Assembly (NCBI RefSeq): GCF_001999335.1
Contig: NZ_MLHS01000052.1
Coordinates: 1-37,061, forward strand
DNA: 37,061 bases
Direction: 5' to 3'
Origin: Rodentibacter sp. Ppn85
GTDB taxonomy: Bacteria > Pseudomonadota > Gammaproteobacteria > Enterobacterales > Pasteurellaceae
Part shown: positions 9,575 through 18,860 of the stretch, piece after piece
How positions within the stretch are numbered: position 1 is the stretch's first letter
How the letters are laid out: every line of letters begins with the position of its first letter
Translations under genes and position numbers: made by a program
The notes under the pieces: generated by a model
What the model saw: the letters and a program-made list of their open reading frames with translations, nothing else
Database searches by the model: none
What the model was told of the DNA's origin: nothing

Positions 9575-10516
9575 ATGAAAAAAACTTTTTTACGCAATAT
9601 GATTTCTACCGGTTTATTGATGTTTGCTTTATCTAATAACAGTTATTCAGCGGATAAGCCACAAATTGCATTATTAATGAAAACACTTAGTAATGAATAT
9701 TTTATTTCAATGCAGCAAGGAGCCGAAGAAACCGCTAAGAAAATGAATGTTGACTTAACAATCCAAGTCGCAGAGAAAGAAGACTCAACAGAGCAACTAG
9801 TCGGTCTTGTTGAAAATATGATTGCTAAAAAAGTAGATGCAATTATTGTCACGCCTAATGATTCCATCGCATTTATTCCTGCTTTTCAAAAGGCAGAAAA
9901 AGCGGGTATTCCAATTATTGATTTAGATGTTCGTTTGGATGCGGCAGCCGCACAGAAAGCAAATTTAAAATTTAATTATGTCGGCGTGGATAATTTTTTA
10001 GGAGGATATTTGGCTGCCAAAAATTTAGTACAAGCAATCGGCGGCAAGGGTAAATTAGCAATGTTGGAAGGAATCCCCGGTGTCGATAACGGCGAACAAC
10101 GTAAAGCAGGGGCGTTAAAAGCATTTAAAGAATCACCTGAAATTGAAATAGTGGCATCGCAATCGGCAAATTGGGAAACTGAACAAGCATTGAATGTAAC
10201 GAGTAATATTTTAACCGCTCACCCGGATATTAGTGGTATTTTTGCAGCAAACGATAATATGGCGATTGGAGCTGTTACTGCTGTAGAAAATGCAGGCTTA
10301 GCAGGAAAAGTGCTCGTGACAGGATATGACGGTATCCCTCTTGCAATTGAATATGTTAAACAAGGAAAAATGCAAAATACTATTGATCAGCTACCGAAAA
10401 AACAAGTTGCCGTAGCGATTGAAAGTGCATTAAAACAACTTAACAAGCAGGATATTCCAGAAGTTTATTATGTTGATCCTGTAGTTGTAGATAAAGAAAT
10501 GTCAAAAAATTACTAA
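9575..10516 (+). CDS. Periplasmic sugar-binding protein (ribose/Peripla_BP_4 type)
   Basis: Soluble periplasmic receptor for the ABC importer encoded on the other strand. The signal peptide is about residues 1-25 (MKKTF..., hydrophobic core, cleavage near SYSA-DKP). The mature two-lobed protein shows the RbsB-family landmarks DAIIVTPND, IPIIDLDVR, GVDNFLGGYLAAK, AANDNMAIGA and VTGYDGIPLA. At 313 residues it is full length. A strong AGGGAGG ribosome site precedes the ATG. It is divergent from the ATPase gene rather than in the same operon, which would allow separate, higher expression. The ligand cannot be read from sequence. Confidence 0.93.
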   Translation: MKKTFLRNMISTGLLMFALSNNSYSADKPQIALLMKTLSNEYFISMQQGAEETAKKMNVDLTIQVAEKEDSTEQLVGLVENMIAKKVDAIIVTPNDSIAFIPAFQKAEKAGIPIIDLDVRLDAAAAQKANLKFNYVGVDNFLGGYLAAKNLVQAIGGKGKLAMLEGIPGVDNGEQRKAGALKAFKESPEIEIVASQSANWETEQALNVTSNILTAHPDISGIFAANDNMAIGAVTAVENAGLAGKVLVTGYDGIPLAIEYVKQGKMQNTIDQLPKKQVAVAIESALKQLNKQDIPEVYYVDPVVVDKEMSKNY

Positions 10517-10539
10517 TACGATAGAGTAGTGTGTAATTA

Positions 10540-10606
10540 AATTTTAAAGCTATGCTCTAAACCATAATGAGCGAGCACCCCAGTTCAAAATGTGAGCTTT
10601 AAAATT
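10540..10606 (+). repeat. 12-bp inverted repeat with 43-base loop after the binding-protein gene
   Basis: Perfect arms AATTTTAAAGCT (10540-10551) and AGCTTTAAAATT (10595-10606). The loop contains a smaller GCTC/GAGC pairing. There is no T-run after it, so it does not look like a classical terminator. It could stabilise the 3' end of the binding-protein mRNA or be the remnant of a small structured element. Low certainty. Confidence 0.45.
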
Positions 10607-10619
10607 AATTCAAACAAAA

Positions 10620-10643
10620 AAGGCGCAATTTTCATTGCGCCTT
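10620..10643 (-). terminator. Rho-independent terminator of ftsB-ispD-ispF (possibly bidirectional)
   Basis: Nine-pair stem AAGGCGCAA/TTGCGCCTT with a six-base loop. Read leftward it is followed by TTTTTGTTTG, a good T-tract just after the ispF stop. Read rightward the tract is TGATTTTA, weaker, so it may also end the binding-protein transcript. Confidence 0.8.
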
Positions 10644-10661
10644 GATTTTATATTGTTAAAT

Positions 10662-11135
10662 TTATTTCATAAGTAGCACGACTGCTTCACAAGCAATGCC
10701 TTCACTTCGTCCTGTGAAACCTAATTTTTCTGTTGTTGTCGCTTTCACATTAATTTGTTCAATATTGCAGGTCAAGTCTTCGGCAATTACTGCCCGCATA
10801 TCATCAATGTAAGGGCGCATTTTAGGGGCTTGAGCAATAATAGTGACGTCCACATTACCAACCTTATAGCCTTTTTCTTTTACTTGGAGAAAAGCCTTCC
10901 GTAGCAAACCTCGGCTATCGGCATTTTTATATTGCATATCAGTATCAGGAAAAAGTTTCCCAATATCCCCTAGCGCTGCCGCACCTAATAAGGCATCAGT
11001 TAGTGCATGCAAGGCGACATCGCCGTCAGAGTGAGCAATAAAACCGGTATGGTAGGGAATTTTGACACCACCGATAATGAGTGGTCTGTCTTCGCCAAAG
11101 GCGTGTACGTCAAAGCCGTGTCCAATTCTTATCAT
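10662..11135 (-). CDS. ispF: 2-C-methyl-D-erythritol 2,4-cyclodiphosphate synthase
   Basis: Fifth step of the MEP isoprenoid pathway, converting the CDP-methylerythritol 2-phosphate to the cyclic diphosphate with release of CMP. The 157 residues are standard. The Zn-binding GHGFDVHAF (Asp9, His11) and [18 protein letters not shown] (third Zn ligand His) are visible, as is the C-terminal [13 protein letters not shown]. Its ATG overlaps the ispD stop (ATGA), so it is coupled to the previous pathway enzyme. A terminator follows. Confidence 0.97.
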   Translation of the reverse strand: MIRIGHGFDVHAFGEDRPLIIGGVKIPYHTGFIAHSDGDVALHALTDALLGAAALGDIGKLFPDTDMQYKNADSRGLLRKAFLQVKEKGYKVGNVDVTIIAQAPKMRPYIDDMRAVIAEDLTCNIEQINVKATTTEKLGFTGRSEGIACEAVVLLMK

Positions 11136-11815
11136 CGAGTTTTCCTTGTTAAATAAAATTCCGCAAGAGCCAAATCTTCAGGTCTTGTCACTTTAATATT
11201 GTCGCTTCTTCCTGCCACTAAGTGCGGTCGAAATCCGGCAAGTTCCATCGCAGAGGATTCATCCGTAATAACCCTTCGTTGTGCCAATCCGTTATAGATT
11301 GCGTTTTTCAATAAATCCGCTCGGAAGAATTGTGGTGTTTGAGCTTGCCAAAGTTGTGAACGATCTTCTGTTGTCATTATAGTGCCGGTTGCGTCGCTTC
11401 TCTTGATCGTATCGGTTACGGGAGTTGCGAGAAGAGCGCCGTGATCGTCATTAATTTCTAGCAGTTTATTTAGGTCTGTTTCCGTCAAACAGGGTCTCGC
11501 CGCATCGTGTACCAATGCCCAGGCATTTTCTTCAAAAATAGCATTCAGTGCATTTAAAACCGATTCCGCTCGGGAATTTCCGCCTTCCACGAGTTGAATT
11601 TTTTCATGGGAGAGAATAGATAGCGTGGGGGAATAGGGATCATCTTTGCCGAGAGCGACAATAATTCGAGAAATTGCGCCATGATTGAGCATAATACTCA
11701 ATGTGTGTTCTAAAATCGTTTTACCTAAAATGGTTAAATATTGTTTAGGTATTCCCGCTTTCATGCGAGAACCGATACCGGCAGCCGGGATAATAGCAAT
11801 AATTTTTCGTGACAT
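11132..11815 (-). CDS. ispD: 2-C-methyl-D-erythritol 4-phosphate cytidylyltransferase
   Basis: Third MEP-pathway step, forming CDP-methylerythritol from CTP and MEP. The 227-residue protein shows the nucleotidyltransferase glycine-rich loop [17 protein letters not shown], the [10 protein letters not shown] metal/ribose region, and the C-terminal [15 protein letters not shown]. It is one base overlapped with ftsB upstream (TAATG) and four with ispF downstream. This tight ftsB-ispD-ispF order is common in gammaproteobacteria. Confidence 0.97.
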   Translation of the reverse strand: MSRKIIAIIPAAGIGSRMKAGIPKQYLTILGKTILEHTLSIMLNHGAISRIIVALGKDDPYSPTLSILSHEKIQLVEGGNSRAESVLNALNAIFEENAWALVHDAARPCLTETDLNKLLEINDDHGALLATPVTDTIKRSDATGTIMTTEDRSQLWQAQTPQFFRADLLKNAIYNGLAQRRVITDESSAMELAGFRPHLVAGRSDNIKVTRPEDLALAEFYLTRKTR

Positions 11816-12093
11816 TATTTATGCTCTTTCACAATGTGATAGAAGGTTTCGTTTTCTTTTACCATATCGTGCTGCATTCTGGCGCGCTCTTCTATGGATT
11901 CAAACCCCTTTGTTAATCCTTGAATTTCTGCCGAGATCATTTGATTTCGCTGCACTAACTTTTCATTTTCAGCCTTATTTTCAGTAATTTGTGTTGAAAC
12001 TTTTTTGTAATCAAAGTAGCCATTTTTGCCAAACCATAAGTTGTATTGAAAGATGGCAAGAATGCCGACAAGAATCGCAATAAATATCCGCAT
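11815..12093 (-). CDS. ftsB: Cell division protein FtsB
   Basis: Small bitopic inner-membrane divisome protein that forms the FtsQ-FtsB-FtsL complex. The 92-residue form starting MRIFIAIL has a transmembrane helix at residues 2-21, then the signature [11 protein letters not shown] and a periplasmic leucine-zipper-like coiled coil. The motif [21 protein letters not shown] near the end closely matches other FtsB proteins. An upstream in-frame ATG at 12147 would add 18 residues before the membrane segment. I reject it because homologues start at the shorter position, although the ribosome site at 12093 is weak. Confidence 0.93.
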   Translation of the reverse strand: MRIFIAILVGILAIFQYNLWFGKNGYFDYKKVSTQITENKAENEKLVQRNQMISAEIQGLTKGFESIEERARMQHDMVKENETFYHIVKEHK

Positions 12094-12208
12094 AAATTTT
12101 GTCTGAAAGATTGTAAAAAATGCCCATAGTTTATCCTGAAACGACAATAAAGGCGATGGGAAAGTGCGGTCTATTTTTCCTGCGTTTTTGGATTATCTTC
12201 ATCTTATA

Positions 12209-12224
12209 TGTGATCTTAATCACA
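12209..12224. promoter_or_regulatory. Perfect CRP core site upstream of hel
   Basis: TGTGA-TCTTAA-TCACA matches all ten core bases of the CRP consensus. It lies between divergent ftsB and hel, centred about 80 bases upstream of the predicted hel transcription start, suggesting catabolite control of the phosphatase. A competence-type (CRP-S) site would instead have a degenerate core, so this is an ordinary CRP site. Confidence 0.72.
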
Positions 12225-12236
12225 AATTTATGATAA

Positions 12237-13148
<912 letters not shown>

Positions 13149-13161
13149 TCTAATCTGTATT

Positions 13162-13198
13162 AAAAAAGCGTTGACGAATATTCGCAACGCTTTTTTTT
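13162..13198. terminator. Bidirectional terminator between hel and fabR
   Basis: Stem AAAAAAGCGTTG/CAACGCTTTTTT continued by CGAA/TTCG with one bulged base, with T8 on the right and a T6 tract when read leftward. It sits between two convergent genes. Confidence 0.88.
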
Positions 13199-13244
13199 GT
13201 AAAGTTTGTTCCTTCAATATGGAAAAAGTGCGGTTGATTTTTTG

Positions 13245-13877
13245 TCACTTTTCTTTGTGATGTGCGTATTTCTCTTTTTGAGCGGCGAAATCAGCACCTT
13301 TTGCCATCATGCGTAATTGTAGAATTACACGCTGTTTCAGCTGTTCGCGCTCTTGTTTACTCATGTCTAAGGCATTCGCCCCGGCAGTGAATACGATCGT
13401 TACGATACCTTCCGCCTGAACATAAGCGATATATTGAGGATATTGATTCCTATGAGCAATATATTCCGTAAGTTCATCCACAAAATGTTTAATTTCACGT
13501 GCAGCCGCAGTACGGAATGCTTGGGAAGTGCCTGAACTTTCCCGTAGTAATAGGCGAAATACGTTTGTGCTGTTAGTAATAAATTCAAAAAAAGTATCAA
13601 CAGAAACGGAAATCACGCTACCTCCGGCATCAATACGTTTGCGGGCTTGACGCATAAGTTGACGTAAAATCAATCCCGCTTCATCGACCATTTCTAAACC
13701 GAGCTCGTCCATATCGCTAAAATGACGATAAAAGGAGGTCGGTGCAATACCGGCTTCACGTGCGACTTCCCTCAAACTCAAATTAGAAAAACTTTTTTCC
13801 GCACTAAGCTGGTTAAATGCGGCATCTACCAGTGCTCGGCGTGTTTTTTCTTTTTGAATTGCACGAATGCCCGCCAT
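13245..13877 (-). CDS. fabR: TetR-family regulator of unsaturated fatty-acid synthesis
   Basis: DNA-binding repressor that in E. coli controls fabA and fabB, adjusting membrane unsaturation by sensing acyl thioesters. The 210 residues fit. The N-terminal TetR helix-turn-helix is clear ([20 protein letters not shown] region, about residues 30-55), followed by the FabR-like [16 protein letters not shown] and a helical ligand domain. Its ATG overlaps the oxyR stop by one base (TAATG), so it is translationally coupled to oxyR. The C-terminus is basic ([10 protein letters not shown]). Confidence 0.92.
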   Translation of the reverse strand: MAGIRAIQKEKTRRALVDAAFNQLSAEKSFSNLSLREVAREAGIAPTSFYRHFSDMDELGLEMVDEAGLILRQLMRQARKRIDAGGSVISVSVDTFFEFITNSTNVFRLLLRESSGTSQAFRTAAAREIKHFVDELTEYIAHRNQYPQYIAYVQAEGIVTIVFTAGANALDMSKQEREQLKQRVILQLRMMAKGADFAAQKEKYAHHKEK

Positions 13878-14782
13878 TATTTTGCTCCGGCAAGAATAGA
13901 TTTAACCTTAGAACTGACCGCACTTGCGACACGCTCATAACGATTGCGCAGCGGCGAACCCGGACGATACACTAATGCGATACTACGCGCCGGCTCGGGA
14001 GAATGACAGGGAATATATTTTACCCCTTTACGCGAACCTTCATTTCTCACGGCAAGTTCAGGCATAAATGTGATGCCTGCATTGGCAGCAACCATATTTC
14101 GCAGTGTTTCAAGGCTTGTTGCTTTAAAATGTGAATTTTCTTTTGCCCCTGCGGTGAAACAATAATCTAATGTTTGATGACGCAAACAATGACCGTCATC
14201 CAACATAAGCATTTCTTGACCGGTAAGCTGTTTCATGGAAAGTTTTTTCTCTTTCGCTAAAGGGTGATCTTCTGAAACGGCAAGTAACATTTTCTCTTCA
14301 AAAATAGGCACTTCAATGAATGCCTCGGTTTTTTGGACGCGCGCTAAAATTGCGCAATCCAACCGTCCGGTTTCAAGTTGTTCCAATAATTGGTGTGTTT
14401 GTGCCTCATATAGAAATATCTCTAAATCAGGGAAGGATTCTTTTAAGGTCGGCACAATATAAGGAAGCAGATAAGGTCCGACGGTCGGGATTAACCCAAT
14501 ATGCAGCGGCCCGGTCATTTCTTTTCCTTGGTTGCTTGCCATTTCTTGCAGTAGTTTTACTTCACGTAAAACAGTGCGGGCTTGCTCTACAAGAAGCATA
14601 CCCGATTGGGTAAAAAGAACTTTACGGCTGGTACGTTCTAATAAGATAATGCCGAGCTCATCTTCAAGTTTGCGGATTTGTCCGCTTAATGTCGGCTGGC
14701 TCACATTACAAGAATCTGCCGCGCGACGAAAATGTTTGTGTTCAGATAATGCAACTAAGTATTCTAAATCACGAATATTCAT
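13877..14782 (-). CDS. oxyR: LysR-family peroxide sensor OxyR
   Basis: Peroxide-activated transcription factor. The LysR winged helix spans residues 1-60 ([24 protein letters not shown]). The regulatory domain contains the redox pair Cys199 and Cys208 in [12 protein letters not shown], at the same numbers as in E. coli. The start at 14782 is preceded by AAGGAAG at good spacing and gives 301 residues; an ATG nine codons upstream is less likely. It is divergent from pgdX, a likely OxyR target, and co-transcribed with fabR. Confidence 0.96.
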   Translation of the reverse strand: MNIRDLEYLVALSEHKHFRRAADSCNVSQPTLSGQIRKLEDELGIILLERTSRKVLFTQSGMLLVEQARTVLREVKLLQEMASNQGKEMTGPLHIGLIPTVGPYLLPYIVPTLKESFPDLEIFLYEAQTHQLLEQLETGRLDCAILARVQKTEAFIEVPIFEEKMLLAVSEDHPLAKEKKLSMKQLTGQEMLMLDDGHCLRHQTLDYCFTAGAKENSHFKATSLETLRNMVAANAGITFMPELAVRNEGSRKGVKYIPCHSPEPARSIALVYRPGSPLRNRYERVASAVSSKVKSILAGAK

Positions 14783-14826
14783 TGGGAACTTCCTTATAGA
14801 AAAAGTCAATCAAAAGAATAGAATTA

Positions 14827-14861
14827 ATTGATTGTAACTATATCATAACTTTGAATATAAT
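14827..14861 (+). promoter_or_regulatory. pgdX promoter with candidate OxyR half-site
   Basis: TTGTAA (14832-14837), an 18-base spacer and a perfect -10 TATAAT (14856-14861) lie 43 bases before the pgdX ATG. ATTG-N7-CTAT (14827-14841), resembling one OxyR half-element (ATAG-N7-CTAT), overlaps the -35, as expected for OxyR contact with RNA polymerase. Confidence 0.6.
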
Positions 14862-14903
14862 CCACGCACGAATAAAATTCGTGTCAAAAATAAGGAGAAA
14901 AAT

Positions 14904-15635
14904 ATGGCTTTAACCGATATGACAGGTAAAAAAGTACCGAGTGTTACATTTCATACCCGCCAAGGCGATGCTTGGGTTGATGTCACTACAAGCGAATTAT
15001 TCGATAATAAAACTGTCGTTGTATTTTCACTCCCGGGCGCATTTACTCCAACCTGCTCATCAACACATTTACCACGCTATAATGAATTAGCCTGTGAATT
15101 TAAGGCCGCCGGTGTGGATAAGATTATCTGTATCTCTGTAAATGATACTTTCGTGATGAATGCTTGGAAAGCCGATCAAGAATCGGAAAATATTACCGTG
15201 ATTCCGGATGGTAACGGTGAGTTTACCGAAGGCATGGGCATGCTAGTGAATAAACAAGATTTAGGCTTTGGTAAACGTTCTTGGCGTTATTCTATGCTGG
15301 TGAAAAACGGTATTGTAGAAAAGATGTTTATTGAGCCGGAAGAGCCGGGCGATCCGTTCAAAGTATCCGATGCGGATACTATGATGAAATATTTAGTTCC
15401 AGGTTGGACTGCAAAACCGTCAGTTTCTATTATCACAAAACCGGGTTGTCCGTTCTGTGCGAAAGCAAAAGCGTTATTAAAAGCAAAAGGTTATACTTTC
15501 GAAGAAATCGTATTAGGCCGTGATGCAAGTACAATTTCTGTACGCGCAATTACCGGCAAAACCAGTGTTCCACAAATATTTATCGGTGGTGATTATATTG
15601 GCGGTAGCGAAGATTTAGAAAAATACTTCGCATAG
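14904..15635 (+). CDS. pgdX: Hybrid peroxiredoxin-glutaredoxin
   Basis: Glutathione-dependent peroxidase that fuses a Prx5-type peroxiredoxin (about residues 1-165) to a glutaredoxin (about 170-243), a fusion known from Haemophilus and relatives. The peroxidatic Cys51 is in [11 protein letters not shown]. The glutaredoxin active site is CPFC (Cys182, Cys185), followed by the glutathione-binding [10 protein letters not shown] and GGSEDL. AAGGAG precedes the ATG. It reduces hydrogen and alkyl peroxides in the cytosol. Its position divergent from oxyR suggests direct OxyR control. Confidence 0.97.
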   Translation: MALTDMTGKKVPSVTFHTRQGDAWVDVTTSELFDNKTVVVFSLPGAFTPTCSSTHLPRYNELACEFKAAGVDKIICISVNDTFVMNAWKADQESENITVIPDGNGEFTEGMGMLVNKQDLGFGKRSWRYSMLVKNGIVEKMFIEPEEPGDPFKVSDADTMMKYLVPGWTAKPSVSIITKPGCPFCAKAKALLKAKGYTFEEIVLGRDASTISVRAITGKTSVPQIFIGGDYIGGSEDLEKYFA

Positions 15636-15682
15636 TGTAGGAATGTAAATTTAGCTGATTATTTTAATTTGGAACTTTAACT

Positions 15683-15716
15683 AAAAAGCCAAACTTTTTG
15701 CGGAGTTTGGCTTTTT
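15683..15716. terminator. Bidirectional terminator after pgdX
   Basis: Thirteen-pair perfect stem AAAAAGCCAAACT/AGTTTGGCTTTTT with an eight-base loop. Its A- and T-runs serve both pgdX and the convergent gene at 15786. Confidence 0.9.
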
Positions 15717-15785
15717 CATCTCTTCTAGCAATATATTGAAAGTTTATTGAAAAGTGTAAAGACTGCTATGTAAATTGTCGAATCG

Positions 15786-16682
15786 CTATTGGCATTTGTG
15801 TAAATCGACATTCCAGTCTGCGCCGGAATAAACACCATGAGCTTTAGAAAAACTATCCATATTCAAGGCAAATGACACATTCAGTAAACTGTTTAAATAA
15901 AGCAACGGTTTTCCCTCTTGCACATCGCCAAAGCTACTGACATAAGGCATTTTCCCCGTATATTTAATTTGATTACCGTCTTTTATTTCAACACAAACCG
16001 GATCTCCTTTCTTAATGCCGGATTGCTCTAATAGTTCATCGCTAATATTTGTCCAAATATTACCGTACTGAATATCTAAAATAGGAATATTGCCTTTTAA
16101 ATGGCCCTGTTCCAATACTGCTTTTTGATAGGGAATATCCAACACTTTCTTGTCTAACTCATCCCCCACGTCTTCAAATGAAATCGTACCGGAGGCTAAT
16201 CTTGCCCCCGTATAAGCATACACATCACGCCCGTGGAAAGTATAAGATTTTTCAGAACCGGCAAGGCGATTTTTCTTTTCATCAATTTCTCTTACGGATT
16301 CAATGCCTAAATGCTCCGCAACTAAGGTTAACGTGCCGTTATCGGGGGTCACGAAATAATGCCCTGTTTTGGTTTTCAGGACAACTGATTTGCGATCCGT
16401 ACCGACACCGGGATCAACAACACTCACAAAAACAGTTCCCGCTTTCCAATAAGGGGCGGTTTGATATAAACGATAGGCCGCCTCCCAAATATTATAAGGT
16501 GGAATTTCGTGGGTTAAATCAAACATTTTTAGCTTTTCATCCACTGAAAACGCGACCCCTTTCATGGCAGAGACCGCACCGTCTTTCAAACTGAAATCGG
16601 TTTGTAAAACGAGCGCATTGTCGGCAAAAGCCATTTTTGAACAAGCTAAAGCGAAGAGAATCGGTAAGAGTTTCTTTGTCAT
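15786..16682 (-). CDS. Exported SAM hydroxide adenosyltransferase-family protein (DUF62)
   Basis: Member of the DUF62 family related to fluorinases and chlorinases, whose ordinary members hydrolyse S-adenosylmethionine to adenosine and methionine. Visible motifs are LQTDFSLKDGAVSAMKG, VVDPGVGTDR, TPDNGTL and TFHGRDVYA. The family's water-activating Asp-Arg-His triad is present as Asp90, Arg97 and His150 with the expected spacing. Unusually, there is a signal peptide (MTKKLLPILFALACSKMAFA, cleavage about residue 20), so the protein should work in the periplasm. Cys14 gives a poor lipobox; simple cleavage seems likelier. At 298 residues it is full length. The physiological substrate outside the cytosol is unclear. 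Confidence 0.85.
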   Translation of the reverse strand: MTKKLLPILFALACSKMAFADNALVLQTDFSLKDGAVSAMKGVAFSVDEKLKMFDLTHEIPPYNIWEAAYRLYQTAPYWKAGTVFVSVVDPGVGTDRKSVVLKTKTGHYFVTPDNGTLTLVAEHLGIESVREIDEKKNRLAGSEKSYTFHGRDVYAYTGARLASGTISFEDVGDELDKKVLDIPYQKAVLEQGHLKGNIPILDIQYGNIWTNISDELLEQSGIKKGDPVCVEIKDGNQIKYTGKMPYVSSFGDVQEGKPLLYLNSLLNVSFALNMDSFSKAHGVYSGADWNVDLHKCQ

Positions 16683-16840
16683 ATTTTCCCCCTTATTAAG
16701 ATGATGCGACGAAAGAAGAATTTGATACTAATGAATGCAATCGGCTTTTTCAATATTTATTAAAACGATAGCAAAGGGAAAAATAACAATGTTTAATCTG
16801 AGTATTTAAAGATTAAAATTCTATTTAAATTTGACCGCAC

Positions 16841-17314
16841 TTATCCTTTTACTAAGGCGAGTAATTTATCGCCAAAAAAGTAAAAAATCAATCCGAACCC
16901 AACGATCAACAAACCAATTAATTTCGTGATATTGGTTTCCCGCACCGGCATACCGATTAAGCCAAAATTATCAATAACGGTAGCCGCGAGTAATTGTCCG
17001 ATAATAATAAAAAATAACATTGCGGTAATACCGAGTTTGGGGGCAAGCAATATTGTAGTAAACACTGCTAATGCACCCAGCGCACCACCCAATAATTTCC
17101 ACCAAGGTTGATGGGGCAGTGAGCTTAAACCTAGCCATAAATCCGCTTTGAATAAAGCAATGAAAAAGAGCAGAATTGTTCCGACCGCAAAGGAAATAAA
17201 TGTCGCGACGACGGGTTCGTTACCCACCGCTTTGGCAAGTTGGGTGTTAATTGCAGATTGGGAAGCAAGCGCCATTCCTGCAATAAATGCAATTAAAATA
17301 TAAATAAAAAACAT
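16841..17314 (-). CDS. Small DMT-superfamily membrane protein, YdcZ/DUF606 type
   Basis: 157-residue hydrophobic protein with about five transmembrane helices (about residues 2-22, 35-55, 70-90, 95-115, 130-150). The N-terminal segment FIAGMALASQSAINTQLAKAVG and the IIGQLLAATVIDNFGLIG segment are characteristic of the DUF606 half-size transporter family. Family members are thought to work as paired small transporters, but only one copy is here. The substrate is unknown. The short Pro/Trp loop HQPWWK lies between helices 2 and 3. It is 158 bases upstream of the exported DUF62 gene on the same strand, with no clear operon link. Confidence 0.85.
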   Translation of the reverse strand: MFFIYILIAFIAGMALASQSAINTQLAKAVGNEPVVATFISFAVGTILLFFIALFKADLWLGLSSLPHQPWWKLLGGALGALAVFTTILLAPKLGITAMLFFIIIGQLLAATVIDNFGLIGMPVRETNITKLIGLLIVGFGLIFYFFGDKLLALVKG

Positions 17315-17450
17315 AGCCCCTCCAAATAAAGAAAATTATAGAAGTTTTGGCATAATCGTCAAATGGGAAAATCCCATAAAATTAACCGCACTTTATTTCT
17401 TTTAGGCCGGGTTTTACCTGCTTTACAGCCAAAAATTGCTATAGCCTCTA

Positions 17451-17479
17451 ATTACAGCCTCTTGTTATCGTGCTATACT
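17451..17479 (+). promoter_or_regulatory. brnQ promoter
   Basis: ATTACA, a 17-base spacer and TATACT preceded by TGC (extended -10). The predicted transcription start (about 17486) lies just before the chosen brnQ ATG and rules out upstream in-frame starts. Confidence 0.6.
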
Positions 17480-17512
17480 CGCCGCCCATTATTTACAGAC
17501 AAAATGATAGTT

Positions 17513-18826
17513 ATGATTAAAAAAGCAAGTTTAACAGGGCTTTTGTTATTCGGTATGTTTTTTGGTGCCGGCAATTTAATTTTTCCACCAAGTTTAGGCG
17601 TACTATCGGGCGAGCAGTTTTGGTCGGCGATTTTAGGTTTTGTGCTATCCGGTGTCGGTATTGCTATTCTTGCCTTGATCATTGGTATGTTAAATCCGAA
17701 AGGCTATGTTGATGAAATTTCTCAGAAAATTTCCCCTTGGTTTGCGACCCTTTACTTAGTGATTTTATATCTATCAATCGGGCCTTTTTCTGCCATTCCA
17801 CGTACTGCCACGGTTGCCTATGAAGTGGGTATTTCCCCAATGCTCTCCAAAGAAATGAGCGAAACCGGGTTAGTCGTTTTTACCCTATTGTATTTTGCTG
17901 CGGCTTATTTTATCTCCCTTAATCCTTCTAAAATTTTAGATAGTATCGGGCGCATTCTCACCCCTATTTTTGCCTTATTAATTGTTATTCTGGTTGTGCT
18001 CGGGATTACAAAATATGGTACGAATCCTCCTCAATCCGCCGTAGGGAACTATGCAAAAAGCGCATTTGGTACGGGATTTATTGAAGGTTATAACACGTTA
18101 GACGCGCTTGCTTCTGTTGCATTTAGTGTTGTCGCGGTTCAAACTCTAAAACAGCTTGGTTTTAGTTCTCGCAAAGAATATGTGGCGACAATCTGGTTAG
18201 TGGGCATTGTAGTGGCGTTAGGGTTTAGTGTGCTTTATATCGGCTTGGCTTATTTCGGTAATCATTTTCCCGTGCCGGCAGAAGTGATGAACAGCAATAT
18301 TAATGAAGGCGTGTATATTTTATCTCAAGCCACACGGGCGATTTTTGGCGAGTCCGCCCAATGGTTTTTAGCCGTGATGGTGGTAATGACTTGTTTTACC
18401 ACCACAGCAGGGTTAATTGTCTCCACTGCTGAGTTTTTTGCCGACCGTTTTCCCCGTTTTTCCTATCGGGTATATGCGACAATCTTTACCTTGCTCGGGT
18501 TGGCAGTTGCGAATTTAGGATTGAATGCAATTATCCGATTTTCATTACCGGTGTTATTAATTCTTTACCCGATTACTATTGCCATTGTAATGTTGGTGAT
18601 TGTCAATAAATGGCTTGCCTTATCAAAGCTCGGTATGCAATTAACTATTGCACTTGTTACTTTGATTTCAGTGGTAAGTGTATTGGGAAAACAATTTCAT
18701 ATTTCAGCACTCACGGAATGGGTGAATTATCTTCCGTTTGCCACTATTTCCTTACCTTGGCTAATACCAGCGTTAATAGGATTAGGGTTTGCATTATTTT
18801 TGCCGAATCGTCAAAAAGGTGTATAA
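17513..18826 (+). CDS. brnQ: Branched-chain amino acid carrier (LIV-II, BrnQ)
   Basis: Sodium-coupled importer of leucine, isoleucine and valine in the inner membrane. The 437-residue protein has about twelve hydrophobic helices and the BrnQ landmarks FFGAGNLIFPPSLG, PRTATVAYEVGI, GFIEGYNTLDALASVAFS and ATRAIFGES. The start at 17513 (MIKKASL) is chosen because it lies just after the promoter and aligns with homologues. The open frame back to 17363 precedes the promoter and includes non-membrane sequence. The ribosome site is weak. The PACE-type gene follows within about 35 bases and may be co-transcribed. Confidence 0.93.
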   Translation: MIKKASLTGLLLFGMFFGAGNLIFPPSLGVLSGEQFWSAILGFVLSGVGIAILALIIGMLNPKGYVDEISQKISPWFATLYLVILYLSIGPFSAIPRTATVAYEVGISPMLSKEMSETGLVVFTLLYFAAAYFISLNPSKILDSIGRILTPIFALLIVILVVLGITKYGTNPPQSAVGNYAKSAFGTGFIEGYNTLDALASVAFSVVAVQTLKQLGFSSRKEYVATIWLVGIVVALGFSVLYIGLAYFGNHFPVPAEVMNSNINEGVYILSQATRAIFGESAQWFLAVMVVMTCFTTTAGLIVSTAEFFADRFPRFSYRVYATIFTLLGLAVANLGLNAIIRFSLPVLLILYPITIAIVMLVIVNKWLALSKLGMQLTIALVTLISVVSVLGKQFHISALTEWVNYLPFATISLPWLIPALIGLGFALFLPNRQKGV

Positions 18827-18860
18827 ATAGGTAAAAGTGCGGTCAATTTTTGAATTTATT

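Noticed and set aside
4561-10516. Sugar module wholly free of uptake signals, as proof of recent transfer
   Set aside because: An exact ACCGCACTT is present in the permease gene at 7593, so the scarcity is only suggestive.
15786-16682. Lipoprotein call for the exported DUF62 protein based on Cys14
   Set aside because: The residues before Cys14 (ALA) are a poor lipobox and the hydrophobic core would be very short. Cleavage after AFA near residue 20 fits better.
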